Positions 1-9,093 of a stretch of DNA of 64,000 bases are shown here, in pieces (the stretch's first letter is position 1; every line of letters starts with the position of its first letter). The stretch is from an uncultured Ruminococcus sp. (GTDB lineage: Bacteria > Bacillota > Clostridia > Oscillospirales > Acutalibacteraceae): assembly GCA_902767845.1 (NCBI GenBank), contig CACXIV010000012.1:1-64000 (forward strand), read 5' to 3'. The translations under genes and the position numbers were made by a program. The notes under the pieces were generated by a model. That model had not been told where the DNA came from. It was given only the letters and a program-made list of their open reading frames with translations, and did not search any database.

Positions 1-1491
1 GTCAACCTTTTTAACAGTAGCCTTTTTGGTGGTAAAGTTTACCTCGCCTTCGCTCTCTTTGTGGCTTCCGCCCATATCGAGAACAAGCTGGCTCTGCTTT
101 GTGGTTTCGTCGGTGATGTACATCCAGAGGTCGTCGTCACCCGAGAAGTCAAACTTTACTTCCGTATCGGTCGGTACTCTGAACTTCATATCCATACGGA
201 TACCGAAGCCGTAGTCGAGCTGCTCGTTTGAGTAGGTCTTTGTACCCTTGTAGTTGTTTGACGCGTTGTTGAACGGGAAAATACCGTAGCCGGAGCTCGT
301 GTTCATAAACTCCTTTATACCGTCCTTTACGCCGTAGGTCGTGCCTGCGCCGTAGTTGACGTACTTTGGATATGTTTTTCCGTTTGCGGTCTCCCAGGTG
401 AAGAATACGTTGTCCTTAGCGTTTGTCGAGTCAAACTCATAGCGCTTGTAGGTTCCGTAGTCTGTTGTCCTGAACGGGAACGAGCTCTTTACGATGTTTG
501 CCTTGTTGCCGAGCGCGCTCTCGTTAAAATACGGAGCGAGCGTGCCGTTGGGGGTTTGAAGCTGGCTGTATTGCAGTGTGTTGCCCATCAAGCCCTGAAC
601 GCTTGTGTTTCTGTCGTAAACGCCGTTCGAGTTGTTCGCCGCGTAGTCAAAGCGTGTAACGTTGTAGTTGCTGGTCGCATCGTTGTAGCCGTTGGTCACT
701 CCGGGGTGATGGCTCGTGTCATACGCATTGTACGTATTACAGAAGTTGCCGAAGTACAGCGGTTTTGCCCAGCCGGAGTTGCTGTCTGCAACGGATTTGA
801 CGATCTCACGGTTGAATTTATAAAACGGATACCATTCGTCGATATTCCCGTTGAAGTTGCTTGTACCTACGTGATCGGGGTACAGCCAACCGTTTGATAA
901 CTCTTTGTCGGACATATAGTCAAAATACGTCGCGTCGACCCAGAAGATATCCTTGCCGTTGCTGGTTTTGTTGTTCGGGTTGTCGGGGTTGACCGTTGTG
1001 ACATAGGTTGCGGACGAGCTGCCGCCGCCACCGCCGCCTGAGGTGGTCGCCGTTACCGTGATGTAGTTCTTGCCGTTTTCAACGTCAAGCTTAAAGGTAA
1101 CCGCTACCGTGTTAGCCGGCAACGCACAAGTAATGTCTTTTCCGCCGTTCCACGACAGCTCTTTTCTGGTGCCCACAGTGAGAGTACCGTCGGAGTTACC
1201 GCACCATTTGTTTCCGCCCTCGGAAGCAACCATCTTGAACTTGATGCTCGAAGCGTTCATCTGAATGGTAACGGAGCCCGAACTGCCGTTGATTTTGTTT
1301 GTGCTGTTGGCTTCCTGAGTCCAGTTGTTAAAGTTACCCGAAACGAACCAGTAATCAATAGCCGCGCTCGCCGTGAACATTGACGCGGTGAACATCACAA
1401 CACAGGTCGACAAAACCAGAAGCAACGCCAAAACAACCGACAGGGAACGCACGCCAAAGCTGCGCCTGCGAGTTTTTTGCGTTTTTACCAT
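1..1491 (-). CDS. secreted fibro-slime / PA14-like domain protein, C-terminus outside window
   Basis: This reading frame is open from an ATG at 1491 to the left edge, giving 497 residues with the C-terminus missing. The start is chosen because GGAAAGGTG lies just upstream. An in-frame ATG eight codons earlier has no ribosome site. Residues 1-40 are an Arg-rich n-region, a Leu/Val core and an AxA-type end, so a signal peptide. Residues about 40-145 form a Ser/Thr/Asn-rich domain starting WFVSGNFNNWT, which resembles a small carbohydrate-binding beta-sandwich (inference). A Gly5 linker follows near 150. The rest is a long extracellular region. Residues about 450-475 read GDDDLWMYI then LVLDMGGSH, the hallmark of fibro-slime/PA14-type calcium-binding domains. 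The likely role is a cell-surface or secreted adhesin or polysaccharide-binding protein. The family assignment is fairly sure and the substrate is unknown. Confidence 0.8.
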   Translation of the reverse strand, partial: MVKTQKTRRRSFGVRSLSVVLALLLVLSTCVVMFTASMFTASAAIDYWFVSGNFNNWTQEANSTNKINGSSGSVTIQMNASSIKFKMVASEGGNKWCGNSDGTLTVGTRKELSWNGGKDITCALPANTVAVTFKLDVENGKNYITVTATTSGGGGGGSSSATYVTTVNPDNPNNKTSNGKDIFWVDATYFDYMSDKELSNGWLYPDHVGTSNFNGNIDEWYPFYKFNREIVKSVADSNSGWAKPLYFGNFCNTYNAYDTSHHPGVTNGYNDATSNYNVTRFDYAANNSNGVYDRNTSVQGLMGNTLQYSQLQTPNGTLAPYFNESALGNKANIVKSSFPFRTTDYGTYKRYEFDSTNAKDNVFFTWETANGKTYPKYVNYGAGTTYGVKDGIKEFMNTSSGYGIFPFNNASNNYKGTKTYSNEQLDYGFGIRMDMKFRVPTDTEVKFDFSGDDDLWMYITDETTKQSQLVLDMGGSHKESEGEVNFTTKKATVKKVD

Positions 1492-1629
1492 TAATCGTAT
1501 CACCTTTCCTTTCATAGTATTTTGCGAAAAATAGTCAAAACGGCAAATTTACCGTGTCGGCAAATTAGTGCCCGAGGGGCAATGCTGCCACAAGGGCAAA
1601 ATCCGCCATAATGATTATTATCCTTATAT

Positions 1630-1658
1630 ATCATAAACTTTTGCACCCGTTTTGTCAA
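1630..1658 (-). promoter_or_regulatory. promoter of fibro-slime gene
   Basis: On the minus strand TTGACA (1653-1658) and TATGAT (1630-1635) are separated by 17 bp. This predicts a transcript start near 1623 and a leader of about 130 nt. Confidence 0.7.
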
Positions 1659-1726
1659 GGCGTTTTTGTGAAAAAAACACAAGATTTGTTTATAATTATG
1701 TGACTGTTGTCATTAGTTCTTAATGT

Positions 1727-1768
1727 CTGAAAAGAAAAATAAACGGGCGGTCAATCAAAACCGTCCGT
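1727..1768 (-). terminator. intrinsic terminator of lipoprotein gene
   Basis: Nine-bp arms at 1743-1751 and 1760-1768 pair with one G-U. On the minus strand they are followed by a T-rich run (the A-rich 1727-1742 of the plus strand). Confidence 0.7.
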
Positions 1769-1776
1769 TGAGCGTA

Positions 1777-2160
1777 TTATTCGGTTTTCTTTGTAAACAT
1801 AAACGAAGTGCTCTCGTTGTTGTAGTTGAAATACAGCGTGAGCATCCCGTCCGAGTAGGCGAGTCTTTCCGTTTTTCCGCCGTACTCAATGTCTACCGAG
1901 GTGTCGTTGAATACATAGCTGCCGTTGTTTTTTGTTCCGGCTATCGTTACCTCGCAGCTTCCGTTTTCCTCAAAAACAAAGCCGAAGTTGTTGTTGTCGG
2001 TGTTCAGCTCGCTGAACTTGATGGTCTCGCCGTTTATGTTCGCCGTCGCCGGCACCCACTCGCCGACTATCTCTGAATTTTTGTTTTCGCCGCAGCCCGA
2101 CGTGAAAAGCAGCGTCAGCATTATCATCAGCGCGGCTGCCGCGCATAACGCTTTTTTCAT
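1777..2160 (-). CDS. small lipoprotein, lipocalin-like (DUF5640-type)
   Basis: This 127-residue protein has a type II signal peptide. The lipobox FTSGC puts the acylated Cys at residue 23. The mature part begins with IVGEW and continues as short beta strands (GFVFEENGSCEVTI, GSYVFNDTSVDIEY, LTLYFNY). This is the pattern of small lipocalin/calycin-like extracytoplasmic domains annotated as DUF5640-type in Clostridia. It should sit on the outer face of the membrane. It is transcribed alone, with its own promoter (2192-2220) and terminator (1727-1768). No specific ligand can be named. Confidence 0.8.
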   Translation of the reverse strand: MKKALCAAAALMIMLTLLFTSGCGENKNSEIVGEWVPATANINGETIKFSELNTDNNNFGFVFEENGSCEVTIAGTKNNGSYVFNDTSVDIEYGGKTERLAYSDGMLTLYFNYNNESTSFMFTKKTE

Positions 2161-2191
2161 TTGTGATCACCCGTTTCCCTGATGTAGAATC

Positions 2192-2220
2192 ATTTTAGCA
2201 TTTATTATTGTATTAGTCAA
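2192..2220 (-). promoter_or_regulatory. promoter of lipoprotein gene
   Basis: TTGACT (2215-2220), 17 bp and TAAAAT (2192-2197) on the minus strand, with TGC directly before the -10. Confidence 0.75.
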
Positions 2221-2277
2221 CCGTTTTGAGCGATCTGAAAATGACAGAAATGTGAGCCGCGTCATTAAAAATCGACC

Positions 2278-2302
2278 TTATAATTCCTGCGGCGAATTAT
2301 AA
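2278..2302. repeat. inverted repeat upstream of pckA
   Basis: A perfect 9-bp inverted repeat (TTATAATTC / GAATTATAA) surrounds a 7-nt GC-rich centre, about 45 bp upstream of the pckA -35. It could be an upstream operator. No regulator is identifiable. Confidence 0.4.
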
Positions 2303-2346
2303 ATGGTACATTTTGCAACTATTGACTGAATATACTGCAATATCAC

Positions 2347-2375
2347 TTGCAAAACGCAACCGTAGATGATATAAT
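2347..2375 (+). promoter_or_regulatory. promoter of pckA
   Basis: TTGCAA (2347-2352), 17 bp and consensus TATAAT (2370-2375). Because the promoter lies inside an upstream extension of the pckA frame, it rules out the longer start at 2347 and supports the ATG at 2452. Confidence 0.8.
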
Positions 2376-2451
2376 AAGCCTTGTAGTCAAGCATACATAT
2401 TATATAGTATATCATCAGGCGGATCTCCGCCAAAGAAAAGGAGTAGATTAT

Positions 2452-4149
2452 ATGTCAACAAAAGCTTATTATCCGATCAGCGAGATCGGCAAGGGCAAGG
2501 TCGGTTTTTCAAAGACCAGATCGATCATCGAGGCAGCCTTCTACGGCAACAACGTAGTCAAGGTCAACACTCTTAAAGAGGCTTATAACCTCGCTAAAAA
2601 TTCTCCCGGAACTATCGTTACCGATATGCCCGTTTACCGCGGCGAGGAGTTCGGACTCGAGCCCGACGCCAAGGTTCTTCTTTTCAACGACGGCGCTATC
2701 ACGGGTCGTTACGCTACCGCAAGACGTATTGCGGGCGAGCCCGGAGTCGACTGCGAGGCTCTCGACAAGATCGTTATGGACGCTGTTTACAGCGCCCGCT
2801 GGAAAAAGCTCTATCACGCTACCTGCTACGCCGGACTCGACACCGAGTTTATGGTAAAGGTTCACCTGCTTATCCCCGAGGGTGAGGAAAATATCATGTA
2901 CAACTGGATGCTCAACTTCCAGTATATGTCCGACGAGTACGTTAAGATGTACAAGAACTCCAAGCCCGTAGGCGACGGCAAGGAGCCCGATATCTACATC
3001 TTCTCCGATCCCCAGTGGACTCCCGTTGAGAACCCGGGCGTAAGCTTTGAGGCTCTCTCCGATCCCGCAAAGAAAACACTTTGCTACTTTAATACAGAGA
3101 CAAACTGCGCCTGCATCCTCGGCATGAGATACTTCGGCGAGCACAAGAAGGGCACGCTCACAATGGTATGGGCTATCGCCAACCGCAACGGCTACGCTTC
3201 CTGCCACGGCGGTCAGAAGGAGTATACGCTTCCCGACGGCAGCAAGTACGTTGCTTCGGTTTACGGACTCTCCGGCTCGGGCAAGTCTACCCTTACCCAC
3301 GCCAAGCACGGCGGCAAGTATGAGATCAAGGTTCTGCACGACGACGCGTTCATCATCAATACCGATACCTGCGCGTCTATCGCCATCGAGCCGACATACT
3401 TCGACAAGACTGCCGACTATCCCACCGGATGTCCCGACAACAAGTATCTGCTCACACTGCAGAACTGCTCCGCTACTCTCGACGACGAGGGCAAGATCCA
3501 GGTCGTTACCGAGGATATCCGCAACGGCAACGGCAGAGCCATCAAATCAAAGCTCTGGTCTCCCAACCGCGTCGACAAGATCGAGGCTCCCGTTAACGCT
3601 ATCTTCTGGATCATGAAGGATCCCACGATCCCGCCCGTTGTTAAGCTCAAGGGCGCGTCGCTGGCTTCCGTAATGGGCGCTACTCTTGCTACAAAGAGAT
3701 CTTCCGCAGAGCGTCTGGCTCCCGGAGTCGATCCCAACAAGCTCGTCGTAGTTCCCTACGCTAACCCGTTCAGAACATATCCCCTCGCGAACGACTACGC
3801 AAAGTTCAAGAAGCTCGTTGAGGAAAAGAACGTCGACTGCTACATTGTAAACACAGGCGACTTCATGGGCAAGAAGGTCCAGCCCAAGGATACCCTCGGA
3901 ATTTTGGAGGCTATCGTTGAGGGCAAGGCGGACTTCAAAAAGTGGGGTCCCTTCTCCGACATCGAGATCATGGACTGGGAGGGCTTTGTTCCCGATATGA
4001 ACGACGCCGATTACGTTGCCCAGCTCAAGGCGAGAATGAACGACAGAGTAAACGAGATCAAGGCGTTCGGCACCGAAAAGGGCGGCTATGACAAGCTTCC
4101 CGACGACGCTCTCGAGGCTATTCAGAAGGTCGTTGACGAGCTCGAGTGA
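2452..4149 (+). CDS. pckA: phosphoenolpyruvate carboxykinase (ATP)
   Basis: This cytosolic enzyme interconverts oxaloacetate + ATP with phosphoenolpyruvate + CO2 + ADP. In anaerobic Clostridia it can run in the CO2-fixing direction or in gluconeogenesis. It has 565 residues, slightly longer than typical PckA (about 525-540). The kinase P-loop reads GLSGSGKSTL where the family usually has GLSGTGKTTL. The metal-binding segment reads LHDDAF, and TRSSAERLAPG and VPYANPFRTYP match later conserved blocks. AAAGGAG sits 8 nt before the ATG. It is monocistronic, with a promoter at 2347 and a terminator at 4185. GGCGG-ATCT-CCGCC at 2419-2432 is a small hairpin in the leader just before the ribosome site. 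Confidence 0.93.
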   Translation: MSTKAYYPISEIGKGKVGFSKTRSIIEAAFYGNNVVKVNTLKEAYNLAKNSPGTIVTDMPVYRGEEFGLEPDAKVLLFNDGAITGRYATARRIAGEPGVDCEALDKIVMDAVYSARWKKLYHATCYAGLDTEFMVKVHLLIPEGEENIMYNWMLNFQYMSDEYVKMYKNSKPVGDGKEPDIYIFSDPQWTPVENPGVSFEALSDPAKKTLCYFNTETNCACILGMRYFGEHKKGTLTMVWAIANRNGYASCHGGQKEYTLPDGSKYVASVYGLSGSGKSTLTHAKHGGKYEIKVLHDDAFIINTDTCASIAIEPTYFDKTADYPTGCPDNKYLLTLQNCSATLDDEGKIQVVTEDIRNGNGRAIKSKLWSPNRVDKIEAPVNAIFWIMKDPTIPPVVKLKGASLASVMGATLATKRSSAERLAPGVDPNKLVVVPYANPFRTYPLANDYAKFKKLVEEKNVDCYIVNTGDFMGKKVQPKDTLGILEAIVEGKADFKKWGPFSDIEIMDWEGFVPDMNDADYVAQLKARMNDRVNEIKAFGTEKGGYDKLPDDALEAIQKVVDELE

Positions 4150-4184
4150 TCCCGTTGACGGTATAGTGATTCGGTAAATATTTG

Positions 4185-4212
4185 GCTCCGCGGTTTTCCG
4201 CGGAGCTTTTTT
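4185..4212 (+). terminator. terminator of pckA
   Basis: A perfect 9-bp stem (GCTCCGCGG / CCGCGGAGC) with a TTTT loop, followed by six Ts. Confidence 0.9.
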
Positions 4213-4223
4213 ACAGCTTTTTC

Positions 4224-4252
4224 TTGACAACGAAACATAATAATAGCATAAT
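4224..4252 (+). promoter_or_regulatory. promoter of lipoprotein 4297-5253
   Basis: Consensus TTGACA (4224-4229), 17 bp and CATAAT (4247-4252). An overlapping TATAAT at 4252-4257 is an alternative -10 with poorer spacing. Confidence 0.6.
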
Positions 4253-4296
4253 ATAATTAATTAATGATACGATATATATTATAAGGAGGAAATAAA

Positions 4297-5253
4297 ATGA
4301 AAAAATTATTCGCAGCGGGATTATCCGCGGTAATGCTTCTTTCTCTCGCCGCGTGCTCCGGAACCTCTCAGAGCGGTATCGGGGGAGGCAGCGGCGCGGC
4401 TGAAAGCGGTCAGGTTCAGGAGACAGAGGCTCCGACTACCGTTCCGACCGTAGCGTCCGACACCGAGGTAAAACTTATGACCTTCTCGGCGCCCGAGGGT
4501 TACAAAACCGTTGAGCGCTTTATAAAGACGACCGGCGGCAAGGTCGAGGAAAAGGACATCACCTACAAATTTGATGATGATTCCAAGCTGGTTTACGCGT
4601 GCATGGAGGGCATGACCTTATCCGACGAGATCCCCGTGGACAAGACTACGCCTGCCGAATACGGCGGCGAGAGCTACAATGTTTACGAGAGCGGCAGCAG
4701 CAAGACCGCGTTCGCTCAAAAGGGAGACGACGCCTACGCCGTCAGCTATGTGTTCGCGAAGGGTATCGACGAGGATAAGTTCGCTTCGGTCATGGCGGAC
4801 GTTAAATTTGACGGAAGCGGAGAGTTCTCCGATAACAGCAAGGTTGAGCTTGACGACATCCGATACACCCTTGACAGCACGCGAAATATATACTCTACGA
4901 CGAGCAATTTAGCGGAAACGCCCGAGGGCGAAGTCACCGAAAAGAAGCTTTCGTGGTCTTTCGGACAGGATAAGGATAACGAGGATTTCTCGTTCTCTGT
5001 CACCGAGTTCCTGAACACGACCGTTGAGGAGAAGCAGAATAAGGACAAGAAATACGAGCAAAAGCAGATCAACGGCATTGATTACACCGTCCGCGTTGCC
5101 GACAGCGGTTCAAAGCCCGTCGAGTATTTCGTTCAGCACGGTAATAATGTTTACCGCGTCTGGAACAACGGCAAGAGCGGTTTACTCACTACACGCAACG
5201 AGGAATGTGAGGCGGCGTTCGAGGCGTTCGTAAACTCGATCAGCTTCAAGTAA
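4297..5253 (+). CDS. lipoprotein with two similar extracytoplasmic halves, function unknown
   Basis: This 318-residue lipoprotein has lipobox LAAC with Cys at residue 20. A Gly/Ser/Thr-rich spacer follows to about residue 56. The rest looks like two halves of the same fold. Each half opens with a short hydrophobic strand and a KKxxW/Y-type segment (residues about 57-165 and 185-318). Each closes with a segment of the type AYAVSYVFA..FASVMADVKF or VYRVWNNG..FEAFVNSISF. This suggests an internal duplication (inference). The start has a strong AAGGAGG site 7 nt upstream. The gene is monocistronic between its own promoter (4224) and a bidirectional terminator (5305). I do not recognise a named family. 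Confidence 0.8.
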   Translation: MKKLFAAGLSAVMLLSLAACSGTSQSGIGGGSGAAESGQVQETEAPTTVPTVASDTEVKLMTFSAPEGYKTVERFIKTTGGKVEEKDITYKFDDDSKLVYACMEGMTLSDEIPVDKTTPAEYGGESYNVYESGSSKTAFAQKGDDAYAVSYVFAKGIDEDKFASVMADVKFDGSGEFSDNSKVELDDIRYTLDSTRNIYSTTSNLAETPEGEVTEKKLSWSFGQDKDNEDFSFSVTEFLNTTVEEKQNKDKKYEQKQINGIDYTVRVADSGSKPVEYFVQHGNNVYRVWNNGKSGLLTTRNEECEAAFEAFVNSISFK

Positions 5254-5304
5254 AGGCAAAGTCGTTTTTCAAAAGTTGACAATACCGAATATTCGGATAA
5301 AATC

Positions 5305-5335
5305 AAAATCCACCGGTACATGACCGGTGGATTTT
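5305..5335. terminator. bidirectional terminator between lipoprotein and trpS
   Basis: A perfect 13-bp stem (5305-5317 / 5323-5335) with a 5-nt loop. It has T runs on both strands and serves the convergent genes on each side. Confidence 0.9.
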
Positions 5336-5338
5336 TGC

Positions 5339-6451
<1,113 letters not shown>

Positions 6452-6467
6452 GATTATGTCCTCCGGA

Positions 6468-7649
6468 TTATGAGTTGGCGAGCTTGCCTAATATTTTGAT
6501 ACCCTTTTCGAGCTGTTCGTCGGTGGGGGTGGAGAAGTTGATCCTAAAGCTGTGGCACTCGTCGTTTTCGTCGGTCAAGAACGCGTTGCCGGGAACAACG
6601 CAAACCTTGTTGAGCACCGCGGTCTTGCAGAACTCCGGCATGTCGACGTCCTCGGGCAGATCGCACCAGATGAACAGTCCGCCGTCGATCTTGTGATAGG
6701 TGATGGCTGGAGCGCAGTATTTGTCGAGAAGATCCATGCAGAACCGCGCCTTTTGGGTGTATATTTTTCTGAGTTTATCAAGGTGGGCGTTAAAGTCGTA
6801 TTTTGTGATGAACTCGTCGCAGACGTACTGAGACCAGATGTTCGTGTGGACGTCGTTGCCCTGCTTGCATACGACGAGCTTCTGGAATATCGGCTTGGGA
6901 GCGATCGTGTACGCCACGCGCATGCCGGGCGAGATCACCTTAGAGAACGAGCCGGCGTAGATAACGATACCGTCGGTGTCGAAGGTCTTGATGTTCGGCA
7001 GATACTCTCCGCTGTAGCGCAGGTCGCCGTAGGGGTTGTCCTCTATGATGAGCACGCCGTACTTTTTGGCGAGCTCGTAGACCTTTTTGCGCTTTTCAAG
7101 GCTCATGGTAACGCCCGAGGGGTTCTGGAAGTTCGGGATGGTGTAGATGAGCTTGGCGTTGGGATTCTCCTGCAGTTTGCGCTCGAGCTCGACGGTGCTC
7201 ATGCCGTCGGGTTCAACGGTGACTCCCACGAGCTTTGCGTTGTAGCTGCGGAAGGTGTTGAGCGAGCCGATAAACGACGGAGCCTCGGTGATAACCACGT
7301 CGCCCTCGTTTACGAGCGCCTTTGAGCTGAGATCCATGATCTGCTGAGCGCCGGTGGTGATGAGTATATCGTCGTTGTCCGAGCCGGTGTTGTGGTTCTT
7401 TTTCATGTACTCAAGCAAATGCTGCCTGAGCGGAGCGTAGCCCTCTGTCACGCTGTACTGCAGTACCGAGATGGGGTTCTCCGCGAGAACCTTGGCTGAG
7501 ATCTCGGCAATCTCCTTGGCAGGGAAAGCGTCGGGCGAGGGATTGCCTGCCGAAAGCGAAACCACCGACGGGTCGGCGGCGTATTTGAAAATCTCCCTTA
7601 TAGCGCTGGGTTTAAGGGTCTGAACTCTGTCAGAAAACTTGTACTCCAT
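6468..7649 (-). CDS. PLP-dependent class I/II aminotransferase (2-aminoadipate / aromatic type)
   Basis: A cytosolic fold-type I aminotransferase of 393 residues. The PLP lysine lies in [16 protein letters not shown], and [11 protein letters not shown] and [10 protein letters not shown] are the usual substrate and cofactor contacts. The protein matches the group annotated as 2-aminoadipate or aromatic/valine-pyruvate aminotransferases (LysN/MocR-catalytic-like). The amino acid used cannot be fixed from sequence. The start at 7649 is chosen over an upstream in-frame ATG because GGAG lies 9 nt before it and the transcript is predicted to begin near 7677. trpS follows 16 nt downstream. Confidence 0.88.
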   Translation of the reverse strand: MEYKFSDRVQTLKPSAIREIFKYAADPSVVSLSAGNPSPDAFPAKEIAEISAKVLAENPISVLQYSVTEGYAPLRQHLLEYMKKNHNTGSDNDDILITTGAQQIMDLSSKALVNEGDVVITEAPSFIGSLNTFRSYNAKLVGVTVEPDGMSTVELERKLQENPNAKLIYTIPNFQNPSGVTMSLEKRKKVYELAKKYGVLIIEDNPYGDLRYSGEYLPNIKTFDTDGIVIYAGSFSKVISPGMRVAYTIAPKPIFQKLVVCKQGNDVHTNIWSQYVCDEFITKYDFNAHLDKLRKIYTQKARFCMDLLDKYCAPAITYHKIDGGLFIWCDLPEDVDMPEFCKTAVLNKVCVVPGNAFLTDENDECHSFRINFSTPTDEQLEKGIKILGKLANS

Positions 7650-7683
7650 ATAAAACATCTCCAATAATAGTGATTCAAGACTA

Positions 7684-7712
7684 ATTATAGCATGGATTCC
7701 GCAAAGGTTCAA
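7684..7712 (-). promoter_or_regulatory. promoter of aminotransferase-trpS
   Basis: TTGAAC (7707-7712), 17 bp and TATAAT (7684-7689) on the minus strand, with TGC just before the -10. Confidence 0.8.
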
Positions 7713-7731
7713 GTAAAAGTATTAATTGATG

Positions 7732-7762
7732 TCAAAAAGGAACGGCAGCCGTTTGGCTGCCG
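7732..7762 (-). terminator. terminator of aspartate kinase gene
   Basis: A stem CGGCAGCC / GGCTGCCG (7743-7762) with a 4-nt loop, followed on the minus strand by TTCCTTTTT. Confidence 0.8.
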
Positions 7763-7786
7763 CGCGTTTTAAATTAGTATAGGCCG

Positions 7787-8989
7787 TTAAAAGAATTTAT
7801 CGTGAATAGCCGCTACCGCCTTGTCGGCGTCCTTGGCGTCGATAAGAACGGAAACCTTGATCTCGCTGGTGGAGATCATCTGAATGTTGATCTGAGCGTC
7901 GTAAAGCGCCTCGAACATCTTTGTGGCAACTCCGGCGTGGCTCTCCATACCGGCGCCTACGATAGAGATCTTGGCTACGTTGTCGTCGTAAAGCACCTCT
8001 TTGGCGCCGAGGTCGAGCATGTAATCCTTGAGCGCGTCAACGGCCTCCAAACCTCTGTCCTTGGCGACGGTGAAGCTGATGTCCTTTCTTCCGTCGTGAC
8101 CGATCGACTGCAGGATGATGTCGACATTGATATCCTTCTTTGAAAGCTTAGAGAACATTTTGAAAGCGAGTCCGGGGTTGTTGGGAACGCTCATGACCGA
8201 GATCCTCGCTACCTCGGTATCCTTTGCGACGCCGCTGATTAACATTTTTTCCATTCTTGTTTTCTCCTTTACAATTGTACCCGGTACGCGGGTAAGGCTT
8301 GAGAGCACCTCAAGCTCGATGTTGTATTTTTTAGCCATTTCAACCGAGCGGTTGTTAAGTACCTGCGCGCCGAGCGTCGCGAGCTCGAGCATCTCGTCGT
8401 AAGAGATCTCCTTGAGCTTTTGAGCGTTGGCAATCTTGCGCGGGTCGGCGGTGAAAACGCCTTCTACGTCGGTGTAGATCTGGCAGAGATCCGCGTGCAT
8501 TGCCGCCGCGATCGCTACCGCGCTGGTGTCCGAGCCGCCTCTGCCCAGAGTGGTGATGTCGCCGAAGCGCGACAGTCCCTGGAAGCCCGCCACGATGACG
8601 ATATTCCTCTTGTCCAGGGCAGCCTTGATCCTTGAGGGATCGACTCTCTTGATCCTCGCGCTGGTGTGGGACGACGAGGTCTCAAAGCCTGCCTGCCATC
8701 CGAGCAGCGAAACCGCGTGATAACCGAGCTTTTCGATCGCCATGGCGAGAAGCGCGATAGAGATCTGTTCGCCCGCGGCGAGAAGCATATCCTTTTCTCT
8801 GCGCGAGGCCTTGGGGTTGATCTCCTCGGCCTTTTCAACCAGAACATCGGTAAAATCGCCCTGAGCGGAAACGACAACCACGACGTCGTTGCCTTTGGCG
8901 TAGGTGTCGGTGACGATCCTCGCCACGTTCATTACGCGCTCGGAGTCGGCTACGGAGGTTCCGCCGAATTTCTGAACTATCAAACTCAT
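7787..8989 (-). CDS. aspartate kinase
   Basis: Phosphorylates L-aspartate to 4-phospho-L-aspartate, the first step toward lysine, threonine and methionine. It has 400 residues. The kinase domain starts VQKFGGTSVAD (residues 5-15) and includes GRGGSDTSAVA. Two ACT domains follow from about residue 260 (ISVMSVPNNPGLAFKMFSKL and KISIVGAGMESHAGVATKMFEAL), so feedback inhibition by a pathway amino acid is expected. It lies 104 bp after hom on the same strand and may share its transcript. Which isoenzyme class it belongs to (lysC-like or thrA-like) is not decided, so no symbol is given. Confidence 0.94.
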   Translation of the reverse strand: MSLIVQKFGGTSVADSERVMNVARIVTDTYAKGNDVVVVVSAQGDFTDVLVEKAEEINPKASRREKDMLLAAGEQISIALLAMAIEKLGYHAVSLLGWQAGFETSSSHTSARIKRVDPSRIKAALDKRNIVIVAGFQGLSRFGDITTLGRGGSDTSAVAIAAAMHADLCQIYTDVEGVFTADPRKIANAQKLKEISYDEMLELATLGAQVLNNRSVEMAKKYNIELEVLSSLTRVPGTIVKEKTRMEKMLISGVAKDTEVARISVMSVPNNPGLAFKMFSKLSKKDINVDIILQSIGHDGRKDISFTVAKDRGLEAVDALKDYMLDLGAKEVLYDDNVAKISIVGAGMESHAGVATKMFEALYDAQINIQMISTSEIKVSVLIDAKDADKAVAAIHDKFF

Positions 8990-9093
8990 TGTTCTTACTC
9001 CCTTTTGTGCTTGATTTTTGATTACTTGATTTACCCAATATATATTATCACCGTAAAGGTGCTTGTTTTATCGGCCGCTGTGTAAAGCCGCTC

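Larger units (their letters stand above)
1492..1776. other. intergenic region with leader of the fibro-slime gene
   Basis: This 285-bp non-coding stretch holds the promoter and a leader of about 130 nt for the gene starting at 1491. In the leader, GGCAA-type motifs recur on the plus strand at about 1542, 1559, 1578 and 1595, spaced 17-19 bp. I recognise no known riboswitch. The right end carries the terminator of the lipoprotein at 1777-2160. Confidence 0.5.

Noticed and set aside
2347-2451. N-terminal extension of pckA
   Set aside because: It begins inside the -35 of a near-consensus promoter. The family start and ribosome site are at 2452.
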